DNA from: Aquidulcibacter sp.
GTDB lineage: Bacteria > Pseudomonadota > Alphaproteobacteria > Caulobacterales > Aquidulcibacteraceae
Length of the DNA stretch: 64,000 nucleotides
Direction: 5' to 3'
Assembly (NCBI GenBank): GCA_027532555.1
Contig: JAPZTJ010000029.1
Coordinates: forward strand, 1 to 64,000
How positions within the stretch are numbered: position 1 is the first letter of the stretch; the number at the start of each line of letters is the position of its first letter. The notes beneath the pieces were generated by a model, which made no database searches, was not told where the DNA came from, and saw only the letters and a list, made by a program, of their open reading frames with translations. Both the position numbers and the translations under genes were made by a program. Of the stretch, positions 27,424 to 35,776 are shown one piece after another.

Positions 27424-28553
27424 ACGCCGCCCTGCCATACCTGCACCAGATTGGCATCGCCATCCAATTGCACAAAGTCAGCCCGCGCGCCCACCACCAG
27501 CCGACCAACATGGCCTTCTAGGCCCATGGCCCGCGCCGGGGTATGGCTGGCCATCTGCAACGCCCCGGCCAGTTCAACACCGACCTGGCGCATCATGACG
27601 CCAATCGCATCGTTCAGGGATAAGTTCGAGCCGGCTAACACTCCGTCGGGGGTGTAACACGTCAGCCCGCGCGCAAAGATCTTCTCGCCCTTCAACTCAA
27701 ACCAATCTTGGTCTGAGCCCAAAGTTGGCATGGCGTCACTGACCAAAACCGCGCGCTCGGGTCCAAGCAAACGGGCCACAAGAGCCATGTTGGCGACATG
27801 AACATGCACCCCATCGGCAATCAAGCCCGAGAAGGAGGTTGCGCTCAATAGGGCCGCTCCAACGACACCCGGAGCACGGCTGGATAGCTGGCTCATCGCA
27901 TTAAAAATGTGGGTGAAACCCCGAAGCCCTTCGGCCTCTGCTGCGACGATTTGCTCATAACTCGCATCAGTGTGGCCAGCAAAAACGATCGCACCTCGCC
28001 GAACCAGTTCTGCAATCGCGCCCTTTGGCGCGGTTTCTGGTGCCAAGGTGATTAAAGTCTTTCCCCGCTTTAAGCGGGTCAGTAATTCAATCGCTTGTTG
28101 GTCGAGGACTTTAAACTTCGAGGCGTCATGCACGCCTTTTCGGCCGGCATTCAGGAAAGGCCCCTCAAGGTGAATCCCAAGGATCCCCGGCACCCCGGCC
28201 TCAATCGCTGCATCGACGGCCTCAATCGCTTGCGCGATCTTGTCCAAGTCATCCGAGATCAAGGTTGGCAGAAGCGAAGTTGTACCAAACTTAGCATGGG
28301 CTCTTGCGATGGTCGCAATGGTTTCCACGCTCGGCGCATCATTAAACAAAGCCCCACCACCGCCATTGACCTGAATATCAACAAAGCCTGGCGCGAGGGT
28401 GTCCCCGTTCAGATCAACTCGATGATAGCCCGCCGGTATGGCTAAGTCGGGCCCAATCGCTTCAATTCTGCCGGCGGACGCCAGCAAGGTCTGACCCTCA
28501 ACGAGGGTGTCGCCAAGAGCCAAACGACCATTCTGGAAGACGTAAGTAGTCAT
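27414..28553 (-). CDS. nagA: N-acetylglucosamine-6-phosphate deacetylase
   Basis: This 379-residue amidohydrolase removes the acetyl group of GlcNAc-6-phosphate in the cytoplasm. It has the metal-binding motif of the family, LAPGFVDIQVNGGGG, then HLEGPFLN, FAGHTDASYEQI, FTHIFNAMSQL and the catalytic Asp in VSDAMPTLG. It overlaps the SIS deaminase gene upstream by 4 bases, giving the pair that converts GlcNAc-6-P to glucosamine-6-P and then fructose-6-P, as used for chitin or peptidoglycan amino sugar recycling. No NagK or NagP is seen nearby. Confidence 0.93.
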   Translation of the reverse strand: MTTYVFQNGRLALGDTLVEGQTLLASAGRIEAIGPDLAIPAGYHRVDLNGDTLAPGFVDIQVNGGGGALFNDAPSVETIATIARAHAKFGTTSLLPTLISDDLDKIAQAIEAVDAAIEAGVPGILGIHLEGPFLNAGRKGVHDASKFKVLDQQAIELLTRLKRGKTLITLAPETAPKGAIAELVRRGAIVFAGHTDASYEQIVAAEAEGLRGFTHIFNAMSQLSSRAPGVVGAALLSATSFSGLIADGVHVHVANMALVARLLGPERAVLVSDAMPTLGSDQDWFELKGEKIFARGLTCYTPDGVLAGSNLSLNDAIGVMMRQVGVELAGALQMASHTPARAMGLEGHVGRLVVGARADFVQLDGDANLVQVWQGGVQL

Positions 28554-29584
28554 TGTGTTTCTGTGACTTTATTCAGCCAAGGTGGCGCATCGGGGTTTCG
28601 CCCACGTGCGCGGGCTAAGGCCTCTGCACAGGCATAAAAGGAAGAGACCTGGCACAATGGCGCAACCAGTGGATGAAGCCCCGACAATGTTGGTAACTCA
28701 ATGGCACCAGGAAGCGGCCCACCCGAAGCAAACACGCGGGCTTGGCGGGCTGAGAACTCCTCGCTTAAGGCCGGGAAACTGGCTGCGGCTTCATCCATGG
28801 GGGAAATCATGATCACGGGGAAGCCCGCCCCAACAATCGCCATGGGCCCATGGCGAACTTCGGCAGCTGAAAAGGCTTCCGCATGCAGGGCGCTCGTCTC
28901 TTTCAGTTTGAGGGCCATCTCATGAGCAATCCCAAAAGTTAAACCTCGACCGATTACAAACAGACTTTTGGCATCCAAAAGCGCATCACCGAGCTTGGAC
29001 CAATCGCGCGCAAAGGCGTCGCTGATGTGATCACCAGCTTGTTCTAACGCGCTAAGAAGCTCTTGGTCCTCGCTCCACTCAGCGACTAAATGAACGATGG
29101 CAGACAGCGAAGCAATGTAGGATTTGGTAGCAGCAACCGCCAATTCAGGACCGGCGTGAAGCGGCACGAACACATCAGCGGCTTTGGCAGCAGGGGATTC
29201 TGCATCATTGACCATCGCTACAACAAAAGCGCCCGCCTCCTTTGCGAAAGCGATGGACGTCAAAATGTCCGGGCTCTTCCCGGACTGCGAGATGACCAGA
29301 AACAGCGCGCCATCTAAGTCGCTGAGCGGTTTGCCAAAGATCGACGAGGTGGAAGGCGCATGCGAGGCGACCAGGACGCCAAGTCGTGTTTCAATCGCAT
29401 ATTTGCCAAAGCCTGCTGCATGGTCGGACGACCCGCGCGCGCAGGTCAGAACAAGGCGGGGCCTGTTCGCGCGCAAACGCGCGCCCAAGCTTCTCATCAG
29501 GACCTTATTCGCTTGAAATTGGCGGCGAACAACCTGACCGGCATCATGTGCCTCAGACCACATCAAGGTGCTGGAATGATTCAA
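28550..29584 (-). CDS. SIS-domain glucosamine-6-phosphate deaminase (NagB-II type)
   Basis: This 344-residue protein has two SIS domains as in the isomerase half of GlmS, without the glutaminase half. It has LTCARGSSDHAAGFGKYAIE, the sugar-phosphate loop VISQSGKSPDIL and VAATKSYIASL in domain 1, and FVIGRGLTFGIAHEMALKLKET and AEVRHGPMAI in domain 2. Such proteins next to nagA act as the alternative deaminase NagB-II, making fructose-6-P and ammonia from glucosamine-6-P. TTG 29584 is taken as start because GGAGAG lies five bases upstream; ATG 29563 is an alternative. It is the first gene of the two-gene operon. Confidence 0.88.
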   Translation of the reverse strand: MNHSSTLMWSEAHDAGQVVRRQFQANKVLMRSLGARLRANRPRLVLTCARGSSDHAAGFGKYAIETRLGVLVASHAPSTSSIFGKPLSDLDGALFLVISQSGKSPDILTSIAFAKEAGAFVVAMVNDAESPAAKAADVFVPLHAGPELAVAATKSYIASLSAIVHLVAEWSEDQELLSALEQAGDHISDAFARDWSKLGDALLDAKSLFVIGRGLTFGIAHEMALKLKETSALHAEAFSAAEVRHGPMAIVGAGFPVIMISPMDEAAASFPALSEEFSARQARVFASGGPLPGAIELPTLSGLHPLVAPLCQVSSFYACAEALARARGRNPDAPPWLNKVTETQ

Positions 29585-29688
29585 AGGGGCTCTCCTAATG
29601 TAGCCTCATGTGACGTGACTCGCCACAGGAGCCCAGCTATCTGCTAGATGGTCTTGATAAAAGTTTTTTGAAGTGAGGAGCTATAACC

Positions 29689-30090
29689 ATGGCCTATTGG
29701 CTGTTGAAGAGCGAGCCCGATAGTTTCTCATGGGCTGACCAAGTGGCGCGGGGCGATGCGGGTGAACCATGGACTGGCGTGCGCAATCATCAGGCCAAGA
29801 ACTTTCTGAAACAAATGGCGGTTGGGGACTTGGCCTTCTTTTATCATACCGGCGATGAGAAGCAGATCGTCGGCGTAGTCGAAGTGATCAAGACCGCCTA
29901 TCCAGACCCAACGGATCCTGCGTGGTTTGCAGTTGATGTTGTTGCGCGCGAGCCATTGAAGAGGCCTGTCTCGCTAGCGCGCATCAAGGCCGACCCAGCC
30001 TTGTCAGAGCTCGCTTTGGTGAAATCGCCCCGTCTTTCCGTCCAGCCCGTATCAGACGACCATTGGCACCATCTCTTCAGCATGGCCTAA
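29689..30090 (+). CDS. EVE-domain protein
   Basis: This 133-residue single-domain protein has the EVE (PUA-like) fold: MAYWLLKSEPDSFSW at the N-terminus, GVRNHQAKNFLKQMAVGDLAFFYHTG, VGVVEV and a C-terminal LSVQPVSDDHW. EVE domains bind modified bases in DNA or RNA; the stand-alone bacterial form is widespread and its job is not settled. A GAGGAG ribosome-binding site precedes the ATG at good distance. It converges on the GtrA gene, overlapping by 4 bases. Confidence 0.9.
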   Translation: MAYWLLKSEPDSFSWADQVARGDAGEPWTGVRNHQAKNFLKQMAVGDLAFFYHTGDEKQIVGVVEVIKTAYPDPTDPAWFAVDVVAREPLKRPVSLARIKADPALSELALVKSPRLSVQPVSDDHWHHLFSMA

Positions 30091-30512
30091 TTGGATTTAG
30101 CTTTGAATATCCGTCCATAGGCTAGGAAGTTGAAGGTTGACGCCACAATTGTGCCAGCTGCCATTGCAAACAGCAGGGGAAGGGTCGCGAAAGTGGCACC
30201 GACAAAAACCAGATAATTGATTAAAAGGCCAATCAGGCTTGCGGCCACATAAGCAACCACTTCCTGTAGACTGGGCCAGCCTGTTGCGGCAAAGGTTGCT
30301 TGCCGGTTGAGCACAAAGGTGAAGAGCACCACCACAATCAAAGACAGCGCGCGGCTGAGATAGACATCAAGGCCGAGGTGAACCAAAGCCAAGACCAGAC
30401 CTGCATCCAAGACAAAAGCCAAACCGCCCACCACCACAAATCGGAAGATGCGGGCCGAAGTGGAGGAAGCTGTAAAGAGATCTGATAGCTTCACACCGGA
30501 ACTTTCTTGCAA
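30087..30512 (-). CDS. GtrA-family membrane protein
   Basis: This 141-residue protein has four transmembrane helices in the GtrA pattern: FRFVVVGGLAFVLDAGLVLAL, ALSLIVVVLFTFVLNRQATF, a third around VVAYVAASLIGLLINYLVF, and a last with ATFNFLAYGRIF-like ending. GtrA proteins are thought to flip polyprenyl-linked sugars for glycan or O-antigen modification. It is divergent from the large GT-C-like membrane protein gene, which fits a shared role in envelope glycan synthesis (inference). Confidence 0.85.
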   Translation of the reverse strand: MQESSGVKLSDLFTASSTSARIFRFVVVGGLAFVLDAGLVLALVHLGLDVYLSRALSLIVVVLFTFVLNRQATFAATGWPSLQEVVAYVAASLIGLLINYLVFVGATFATLPLLFAMAAGTIVASTFNFLAYGRIFKAKSN

Positions 30513-30705
30513 TTTGGCCGATTAGGAGCCGACGGAGAGTAGCAGCGACAAAGCCGCTGAGACATAAGATTGTATCAGCCCCCGTTCTTCATCGCAGATT
30601 CAGGCTTCTGTGTCAGATGGAATTCCCACATGCCAGGTTCTGTTCATAAACCGCAGCGCACTTTATGCAGTTCTGGTGCGACGTAACCTGCGGTGTCCCA
30701 AGTCG

Positions 30706-32508
30706 ATGTCTCTTGCTGAATCTTCAAATCCGACTGAACAGCCCCCTAAGACTTCACCAGTCAGGCTTTTATTTCGCCTCGTTCTTGTTGGCGCGATTCT
30801 GATTGCGTCCTATCAGATGCTTAGTCCCTATTGGACGCGCGTTTCGACGTGGAACTTGTCCGATAATGACGATGCCATGCGGGTGCTTCAGGTACGAGAC
30901 TGGTTGGCTGGGCAAGCCTGGTTTGACGTCTCCCAACACCGGTTTACCGAGCATCCTATCAGCAACATCCATTGGTCTCGCATTGCCGACCTACCGCTTG
31001 CTTTGACGACGCTGATTACCAGCCTGATGTTTGGCCAATCCATGGGTGAAAAGGCTGCAGCCTTCTTCACGCCGATGTGGCTGGGTTTGGTCTATGTGAT
31101 CATTGCAGCAAAAGCGTCAGTTGCCTTGGGCGGGAAAAAGGCATTCTTGCCCGCGATCTTCCTCATAAGCTGTGCGCCCGCCGTTTTGCCTTATTTCTTG
31201 CCCGGGCGGGTTGATCACCACGGACTACAGCTTCTTTTTCTTTCGGCAGCCTTGTGGGGATTGATTGCTGGTGGCGCACGGATGGCCGTTTTGAGCGGGA
31301 TCGCCATCGCCTTGGGCATTGGCGTTGGCTTAGAAGCGCTACCGTTACAGATTGTGTTGATCGGCTGGGTCGCGCTGCGCTGGGCCCTGCGCGGGGCAGC
31401 CGTACAAGATGAAACGCGCTGGTTTGCTGCTAGTCTCGGCCTGGGCCTCGCCATCTGTTTTGTCGCCACCGTGCCAGAAGCGAAATGGGCCGCCCCGGTT
31501 AATGACGCAATTGGTCGGGGCCATGCCGTTTTGGGCTTGGTTGGTGGTCTCCTCTTGGCCGTTGCGACCTTTTTCCCGACCGCACGTCTAGGCTCTAAAG
31601 ACGGCATTGTTGTGCGCCTTGTCCTGCTGATAATGATTGGTGGCATTGTACTGGCAGGCGTGCGCTACTTCCCAGAAGTCATTGTGCCGCCTTATGACCA
31701 GATTGACCCGCTGTTGAAGCGACTTTGGCTGAATAATGTCACCGAAGCCGCACCAATGATGAAGGCGAAGTTGAGCGCGATCCTCGGGGTGACTTTGTTT
31801 CCGGTCTTAGCCGGAATTGCCAGCATAATTGCGCTCCTTTGGGCGAAGGACAAAGAGCGGGACTTGTGGATCCTGGCTGCGTTGACAATTTTTGTTTCCG
31901 TCGCCTTGGCTGTTTTCTGGCAAGGAAGAGCGGCTGGTCTTGCGACCACGGTTTCTGGGATCATGGCCGCCGCCCTGATTGGCAAACTGATGGAGCAGGT
32001 CAACTTCAAGACAGCACTCATCGCGGCTCTCATTGTCAATCCAATTATCCCGGGCTTTGTTGGCTCAAAAGTCGCCGAATATTTTGAGCCCAAGATCAGC
32101 AAGTTTTCAACCGGCGGGGGCTCAGGCTGTTTTACCGAACGGGCCTTTAGCGGCCTTAAGGCACAGTCTCCCGGTCTGGTTGTGGCTCCCATTGATATGG
32201 GCTCGCGCATTTTGTTGACGACCCAGCACCGGGTTCTTGCTGTCCCCTATCACCGCAATAACAAGGGCAATTTAGCCTCCTACCGCTTGTTCATGGCCCA
32301 GCCAGATGTCGCCAAGACCATGGCGAAGGATCTTGGTGCATCTTATTTGGCGATTTGTACTAAATCGGCAGAGGTCGCTATTTTGTCGCGCGAGGCGCCT
32401 AAGGGCTTAATGGCTGAACTTAGGGATGGACGTGTTCCCGCTTGGCTAACCCCGATTGAAAAGCCGAAAGGCTCGAACGTGCAAGCTTTCAGGGTAAATC
32501 TTGACTAA
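30706..32508 (+). CDS. Polytopic membrane protein, GT-C/STT3-like
   Basis: This 600-residue inner-membrane protein has about twelve hydrophobic helices and a soluble C-terminal domain (about 450-600). The first external loop carries an acidic cluster WNLSDNDDAMRVLQVRDWL, and a second loop has PGRVDHHGLQ. Acidic motifs and a DHH motif at these places recall the catalytic loops of STT3/AglB-type oligosaccharyltransferases and other GT-C glycosyltransferases that use polyprenyl-phosphate sugars. No specific acceptor or donor can be named. I use ATG 30706 (MSLAESSNP) since the longer frame adds a basic, unlikely N-terminus. The neighbouring GtrA gene supports a lipid-linked sugar role. Confidence 0.65.
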   Translation: MSLAESSNPTEQPPKTSPVRLLFRLVLVGAILIASYQMLSPYWTRVSTWNLSDNDDAMRVLQVRDWLAGQAWFDVSQHRFTEHPISNIHWSRIADLPLALTTLITSLMFGQSMGEKAAAFFTPMWLGLVYVIIAAKASVALGGKKAFLPAIFLISCAPAVLPYFLPGRVDHHGLQLLFLSAALWGLIAGGARMAVLSGIAIALGIGVGLEALPLQIVLIGWVALRWALRGAAVQDETRWFAASLGLGLAICFVATVPEAKWAAPVNDAIGRGHAVLGLVGGLLLAVATFFPTARLGSKDGIVVRLVLLIMIGGIVLAGVRYFPEVIVPPYDQIDPLLKRLWLNNVTEAAPMMKAKLSAILGVTLFPVLAGIASIIALLWAKDKERDLWILAALTIFVSVALAVFWQGRAAGLATTVSGIMAAALIGKLMEQVNFKTALIAALIVNPIIPGFVGSKVAEYFEPKISKFSTGGGSGCFTERAFSGLKAQSPGLVVAPIDMGSRILLTTQHRVLAVPYHRNNKGNLASYRLFMAQPDVAKTMAKDLGASYLAICTKSAEVAILSREAPKGLMAELRDGRVPAWLTPIEKPKGSNVQAFRVNLD

Positions 32509-32518
32509 TTGGGAATCG

Positions 32519-32536
32519 GTGGTTGATCCCCCGTCA
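32519..32536. repeat. Isolated iteron-like sequence
   Basis: GTGGTTGATCCCCCGTCA differs by one base from the copy at 34610 (GTGGGTGATCCCCCGTCA) and shares the CCCCCGT core of the iteron array at 33861-33966. It lies ten bases behind the membrane-protein gene. About eight bases further an inverted repeat GGCTCGG...CCGAGCC (32544-32573) could be a weak terminator. Confidence 0.45.
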
Positions 32537-32708
32537 TTGGGCAGGCTCGGCGTCACTTGCAAAGATCCGAGCCCAGAAAATCGTTGATTCTATAAGCATT
32601 ATTATCCAGCGAGCCGTACGCCCTTTCCCGCCTGAGCTGATTTGATTCGGGGTATTGCACACCGCCGCCCGATTGTGTTTGAAGGTATAGACAGATTAGG
32701 AGACGCCA

Positions 32709-33710
32709 GTGTCAAAGCGCCAGAAAGGGCCCCTGCCCTATCCTGCCCCAGGAATTGGTGCCGCCTGGCTGGGAGATAGCCCTGCCTTTGGGTTTGGCGA
32801 TGGGATGATGAAGTTGGGCGAACAATACCTCACCTGTCATCAGGGCGGTATGCTCGCCATGCAGGCCAGTCCCGACGGTCAATCCATCTGGACGGCAGGG
32901 GATGACGGCAGGCTCGTTCAAGTCGATCTTCAGGGTCAAGTTCATGAACGTCTTCATGTCCCGCGCAAATGGCTCGACTCGTTGGCGATCTCCTCAGATG
33001 GCAGCTTTGTCGCCGTCGCGGCGGGCCAGACCGTGCATGTCGTTGGCCAAGATGGCACATCTCAAGAGTTGCGGCCACCGAAAGGACCAACAGCTTTAGC
33101 CTTCGCCCAGGACGGACAAGAGCTTGCCGTTACCCATAGCGGGGGCGTGAGCCTGTTTGAGCTGTCGTCTGGAGAGCTAGTGCAAGAAATCCCATGTGCC
33201 GGTGGTCCCATCTCTGTGGCCTATGGCGCAGATGATACGTTTTTGTATGTCGGCCTGTCAGAACCGGCTTTGGCTGGATGGCGTCTTCAAGACGGGCAAG
33301 CCTTTAAAATGGGTGGCTATCCGGCCAAGCCCCGCCACCTCGTGCAGAACAAGACGGGCTCTGTCCTTCTCACCTCCGGCGGCCCTGCTCTGCTCGCTTG
33401 GCCGATCGTGGCCGGCAAAGGTCCGATGGGACAATCGGCTGGCCTGTACCGGCCACGGCTAGGGCTAGTGACTTGTGTTGCCGTTCATGAAGCGCGGGCA
33501 TTAGTTGGCTGGTCGGATGGGGGGGTGGACCAAGTTGATCTCTCGTCAGGTAAGACAGGCTTCTTAGCAGGCCCGCGCCCTCGCACTGAGCTTTTGGACG
33601 ATCCCCGCAAGATGCGCCGCTCGATCCTAAGTCTCGCTTTCCATGCGTCTGGCAAACGCTTCGCCTATGTGGGCGAAGATGGTAGTTTTGGCCATCAATG
33701 GCTTCAATGA
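32709..33710 (+). CDS. WD40-repeat protein
   Basis: This 333-residue beta-propeller-like protein has several WD40-type repeats, seen as QASPDGQSIWTAGDDGRLVQVD, AISSDGSFVAVAAGQTVHVV, AFAQDGQELAVTHSGGVSLFE, a weaker GADDTFLYVG and AFHASGKRFAYVGEDG. There is no signal peptide, so it is probably a cytoplasmic scaffold or a protein with an unknown partner. The GTG start at 32709 has an AGGAGA six bases upstream. It ends just before the replication-origin region; a role in replication is not implied. Confidence 0.8.
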   Translation: MSKRQKGPLPYPAPGIGAAWLGDSPAFGFGDGMMKLGEQYLTCHQGGMLAMQASPDGQSIWTAGDDGRLVQVDLQGQVHERLHVPRKWLDSLAISSDGSFVAVAAGQTVHVVGQDGTSQELRPPKGPTALAFAQDGQELAVTHSGGVSLFELSSGELVQEIPCAGGPISVAYGADDTFLYVGLSEPALAGWRLQDGQAFKMGGYPAKPRHLVQNKTGSVLLTSGGPALLAWPIVAGKGPMGQSAGLYRPRLGLVTCVAVHEARALVGWSDGGVDQVDLSSGKTGFLAGPRPRTELLDDPRKMRRSILSLAFHASGKRFAYVGEDGSFGHQWLQ

Positions 33711-33730
33711 ATCGGGTAAGCGCCTTAAAC

Positions 33731-33768
33731 TGGGCTTGGGCACATCTTGATGTGTGCCCAATAGCCCA
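33731..33768. repeat. Long hairpin behind WD40 gene, left edge of origin region
   Basis: TGGGCT...AGCCCA (outer arms) and TGGGCACA...TGTGCCCA (inner arms) form a 14-pair interrupted stem around a short loop. It may terminate the WD40 transcript, although no T-tract follows, or insulate the origin from incoming transcription. Confidence 0.55.
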
Positions 33769-33770
33769 CT

Positions 33771-33840
33771 TATAAAGACTCTTAATAGAAGAGTTAAAGA
33801 GTTAAGTGCCTCAAAAGTGCCTTTTTAGGTCTTATCTTCA
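33771..33840. other. AT-rich direct-repeat stretch, candidate DNA-unwinding element
   Basis: This AT-rich segment contains GAGTTAA twice in tandem (33791-33804 area) with an inverted CTCTTAAT just before, and AAGTGCCT twice. It lies directly beside the iteron array, the usual place of the melting region in iteron-type origins. Confidence 0.5.
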
Positions 33841-33860
33841 AAGGGTTGCAGAGACCCCTT

Positions 33861-33966
33861 GCGGGCGTTCCCCCGTGGATTAGCGTCCGATACCCCGAAG
33901 CCCCTGTGGGTGTTCCACCGCCAGTCCGGCGCCCGTTCCCCCGACAAAAAGTGGGTGTTCCCCCGT
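33861..33966. repeat. Five tandem iterons, candidate replication origin (oriV)
   Basis: Five repeats of consensus GYGGGYGTTCCCCCGY start at 33861, 33883, 33906, 33929 and 33951, that is, at 22, 23, 23 and 22 bases: two helical turns, so all face the same side of the DNA. Copies 1, 3 and 5 are closest to consensus and copy 2 is the most degenerate (GCGTCCGATACCCCGA). The adjacent AT-rich stretch and the repA gene about 0.7 kb away support an origin bound by RepA. No protein gene covers 33711-34038; the 82-codon frame there is just the repeat translated. Confidence 0.75.
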
Positions 33967-34038
33967 TGGTTTGGGGGGCCATAAGGTGGATTGTGTTTCT
34001 TAGGATAGATGGCGAAAGATGACTTGCTCGAAGCAAAT

Positions 34039-34521
34039 TCAACGACTCTTCTCAGAAACCAATTCTCGGAGCACGACGCCGCCGGTTTCTGTTACAGAAA
34101 GGATCGCGCGGATTGGGCACCTGCTTTCTTCACGACTGCCAATCATGATTTGGTGGCCATCCTTCACAAAGTCGAATGCGCCAGATTGATCGGACAGGAT
34201 GAGGAGGCCGATGGGCTGACTTTCCATGTCGCGGGTTTGAATGAGCGAAAAGCCGATCGCGGTTTTGGCAACTTTTTCCGGTTGCGTTCCGGAATCAACG
34301 GGCCAAAAGGTCATGGCGTAATTGCCTTTAGCAAGATTTAGCTCTGGCCCAAGCTTGGAAAGGTCGCCAACAGGTAAGTTCCTTATAGGGAGTACTTCCA
34401 GCGCGTTTTGGCAATTGGCGTTAGACGTCGAGGTTATTGTGGTTTGGGACCATGCGTTTGAGCTCCAGATACTCATGGAGAGCGCGCAGTAGATGAAAGT
34501 CTTCAAGAGTGATTTTGACAT
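34039..34521 (-). CDS. Secreted hypothetical protein
   Basis: This 160-residue protein has a signal peptide (LLKTFIYCALSMSIWSSNAWSQ, cleavage near AWS-Q). The mature part has two Cys residues (NANCQNAL and ESRCPIRAI) that may pair, and beta-strand-like segments (NYAMTFWPVD, IGLLILSDQSG). No family is recognised. It lies between repA and the iteron array, in the same direction as repA, but has its own 108-base upstream region. Confidence 0.6.
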   Translation of the reverse strand: MSKSLLKTFIYCALSMSIWSSNAWSQTTITSTSNANCQNALEVLPIRNLPVGDLSKLGPELNLAKGNYAMTFWPVDSGTQPEKVAKTAIGFSLIQTRDMESQPIGLLILSDQSGAFDFVKDGHQIMIGSREESRCPIRAILSVTETGGVVLRELVSEKSR

Positions 34522-34609
34522 GGTGAGTACCCAGGGCTCCTATACTTAGCAAACGATACCTGTTTCCGTCGGTTCCACGTCTTCTATGTCTACTCGTGAC
34601 ACCCCCAAA

Positions 34610-34627
34610 GTGGGTGATCCCCCGTCA
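34610..34627. repeat. Single iteron-like copy at the end of repA
   Basis: GTGGGTGATCCCCCGTCA matches the iteron consensus except for the TGATC centre and lies two bases from the repA stop codon. With the copy at 32519 it forms a second subtype of the repeat. Confidence 0.5.
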
Positions 34628-34629
34628 GG

Positions 34630-35547
34630 TCACAGAAGCAAATCGCCTTGCTTTTTGGCGATGGTGTCGGCGTACAATTGGTCAAATTCAACGATGGCGT
34701 CGGATATGGCGGTGCGTTCGCCAGCATCTCGTCGGATGAAGTGGGCGGCAGGGGAGCCGTCGGCGGCTTTGACGATGGTCATGCTATATTCTGGCAATTC
34801 ATCGCGTAGCGCGATCTTGCGCATCATGCGGGCGAACTCTTTGGGTTCGGAATCAGAGCCTGTTTTGTCTTTCAGAACCGAGAAGCGGCAGAGCCAGCCC
34901 TTCTTTTGATCGCCCGCATGCTTGCGCGCAATCCGGTAAAGCGCTCTCTCCAGCCCACCGGTTAAGCTGAAATAGTCGGGGTGCATGGTCAGCAATTGCT
35001 TTTCCTGCGTCACCCCTTCGTAGATCCAGTTGGACAAGGTAATGCGCAAGGCGCGCGGCTGTTCGGTGATGGGGTCAACCTCAATGTCCCATTCATCAAT
35101 CCAGGAAAAGCGGCGGTCTCTGCCTCGCTTGGCACGTAGCGATGTGAAGATGGTGGTCGAGGCCAAACGGTCTAGGGCAGCGCGCAGCTCTTGATAGCCC
35201 TTGCCGCCAGTGTCACGCTTAATGGCGCGCAGAAGGTCGTAGGCGGTGGTGCGTAGCGTGCGCGGCAGATCATTGACGCCCTGCTGCTTCAACCGGTTCA
35301 AGGCGCTTGCTGCCCAGATCAATATATCGGCGTCCCAGATCGTGGCCATGCCATAGGCGGGTACGGCTTCAACCTTGACCCAAACTTCGCCATCGGGGCT
35401 GCGGTAATCGATAGGCTTCAGGCGTTTGCGCTTTTGCAGCGAGAAGAAGGGCCGCTCCATCGTCTCGCGTTGATCCTTCAACGGGATGTCGTGCACCATC
35501 GGGATGAAGAAATCGAACTGAGGATCATCTTTGCGTCGCGCGGACAT
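34630..35547 (-). CDS. repA: Replication initiator protein RepA (RPA family)
   Basis: This 305-residue protein is of the plasmid 'replication initiator protein A' family found on alphaproteobacterial plasmids and chromids. Recognisable parts are PQFDFFIPMVHDIPLKDQRETMERPFFSL at the N-terminus, VEAVPAYGMATIWDADILIWAASAL, TTAYDLLRAIKRDTGGKGYQELRAALDRL (a winged-helix-like region) and SLTGGLERALYRIARKHAG. It should bind the iterons and start replication. I use the ATG at 35547; the longer frame to 35664 runs through a hairpin leader. It is the third gene in a parA - ribbon-helix-helix - repA array, which copies the logic of repABC with a different initiator. Confidence 0.9.
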   Translation of the reverse strand: MSARRKDDPQFDFFIPMVHDIPLKDQRETMERPFFSLQKRKRLKPIDYRSPDGEVWVKVEAVPAYGMATIWDADILIWAASALNRLKQQGVNDLPRTLRTTAYDLLRAIKRDTGGKGYQELRAALDRLASTTIFTSLRAKRGRDRRFSWIDEWDIEVDPITEQPRALRITLSNWIYEGVTQEKQLLTMHPDYFSLTGGLERALYRIARKHAGDQKKGWLCRFSVLKDKTGSDSEPKEFARMMRKIALRDELPEYSMTIVKAADGSPAAHFIRRDAGERTAISDAIVEFDQLYADTIAKKQGDLLL

Positions 35548-35571
35548 AGCTGTCTCTCTCTTTCGAACATC

Positions 35572-35597
35572 GCCCTCTATCTCGCATGCGAGAGGGC
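35572..35597. promoter_or_regulatory. Hairpin in the repA leader
   Basis: GCCCTCT and AGAGGGC arms enclose, and partly overlap, the perfect palindrome CTCGCATGCGAG (35581-35592), 25-50 bases upstream of the repA ATG. It could act as RepA autoregulation site or as an RNA structure that limits repA translation. Confidence 0.45.
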
Positions 35598-35776
35598 AAA
35601 AGCGTGTCCCCGGTGACGCACCGCCATGGTGCATGGAATGGAGTGTCCCGATTCGAGGGCCCAACCAAGGTAAGGGGCCCTTTTCGGTGGTATCTAGATG
35701 ATCCTATCTGATTCTGCGCATGCAGAAGATAAATCTGGGGTGCGCTACCACACAGGTGGAGCTGTCGACCCGTCTG

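Noticed and set aside
33861-33966. Short regular repeats as a CRISPR array
   Set aside because: Units are about 16 bp with 6-7 bp between them and are imperfect; no cas genes; spacing fits iterons.
33794-34042. 82-codon leftward reading frame over the iteron array
   Set aside because: It is the iterons read in one frame (GGTPT repeats) and has no ribosome-binding site; the DNA repeats explain it fully.
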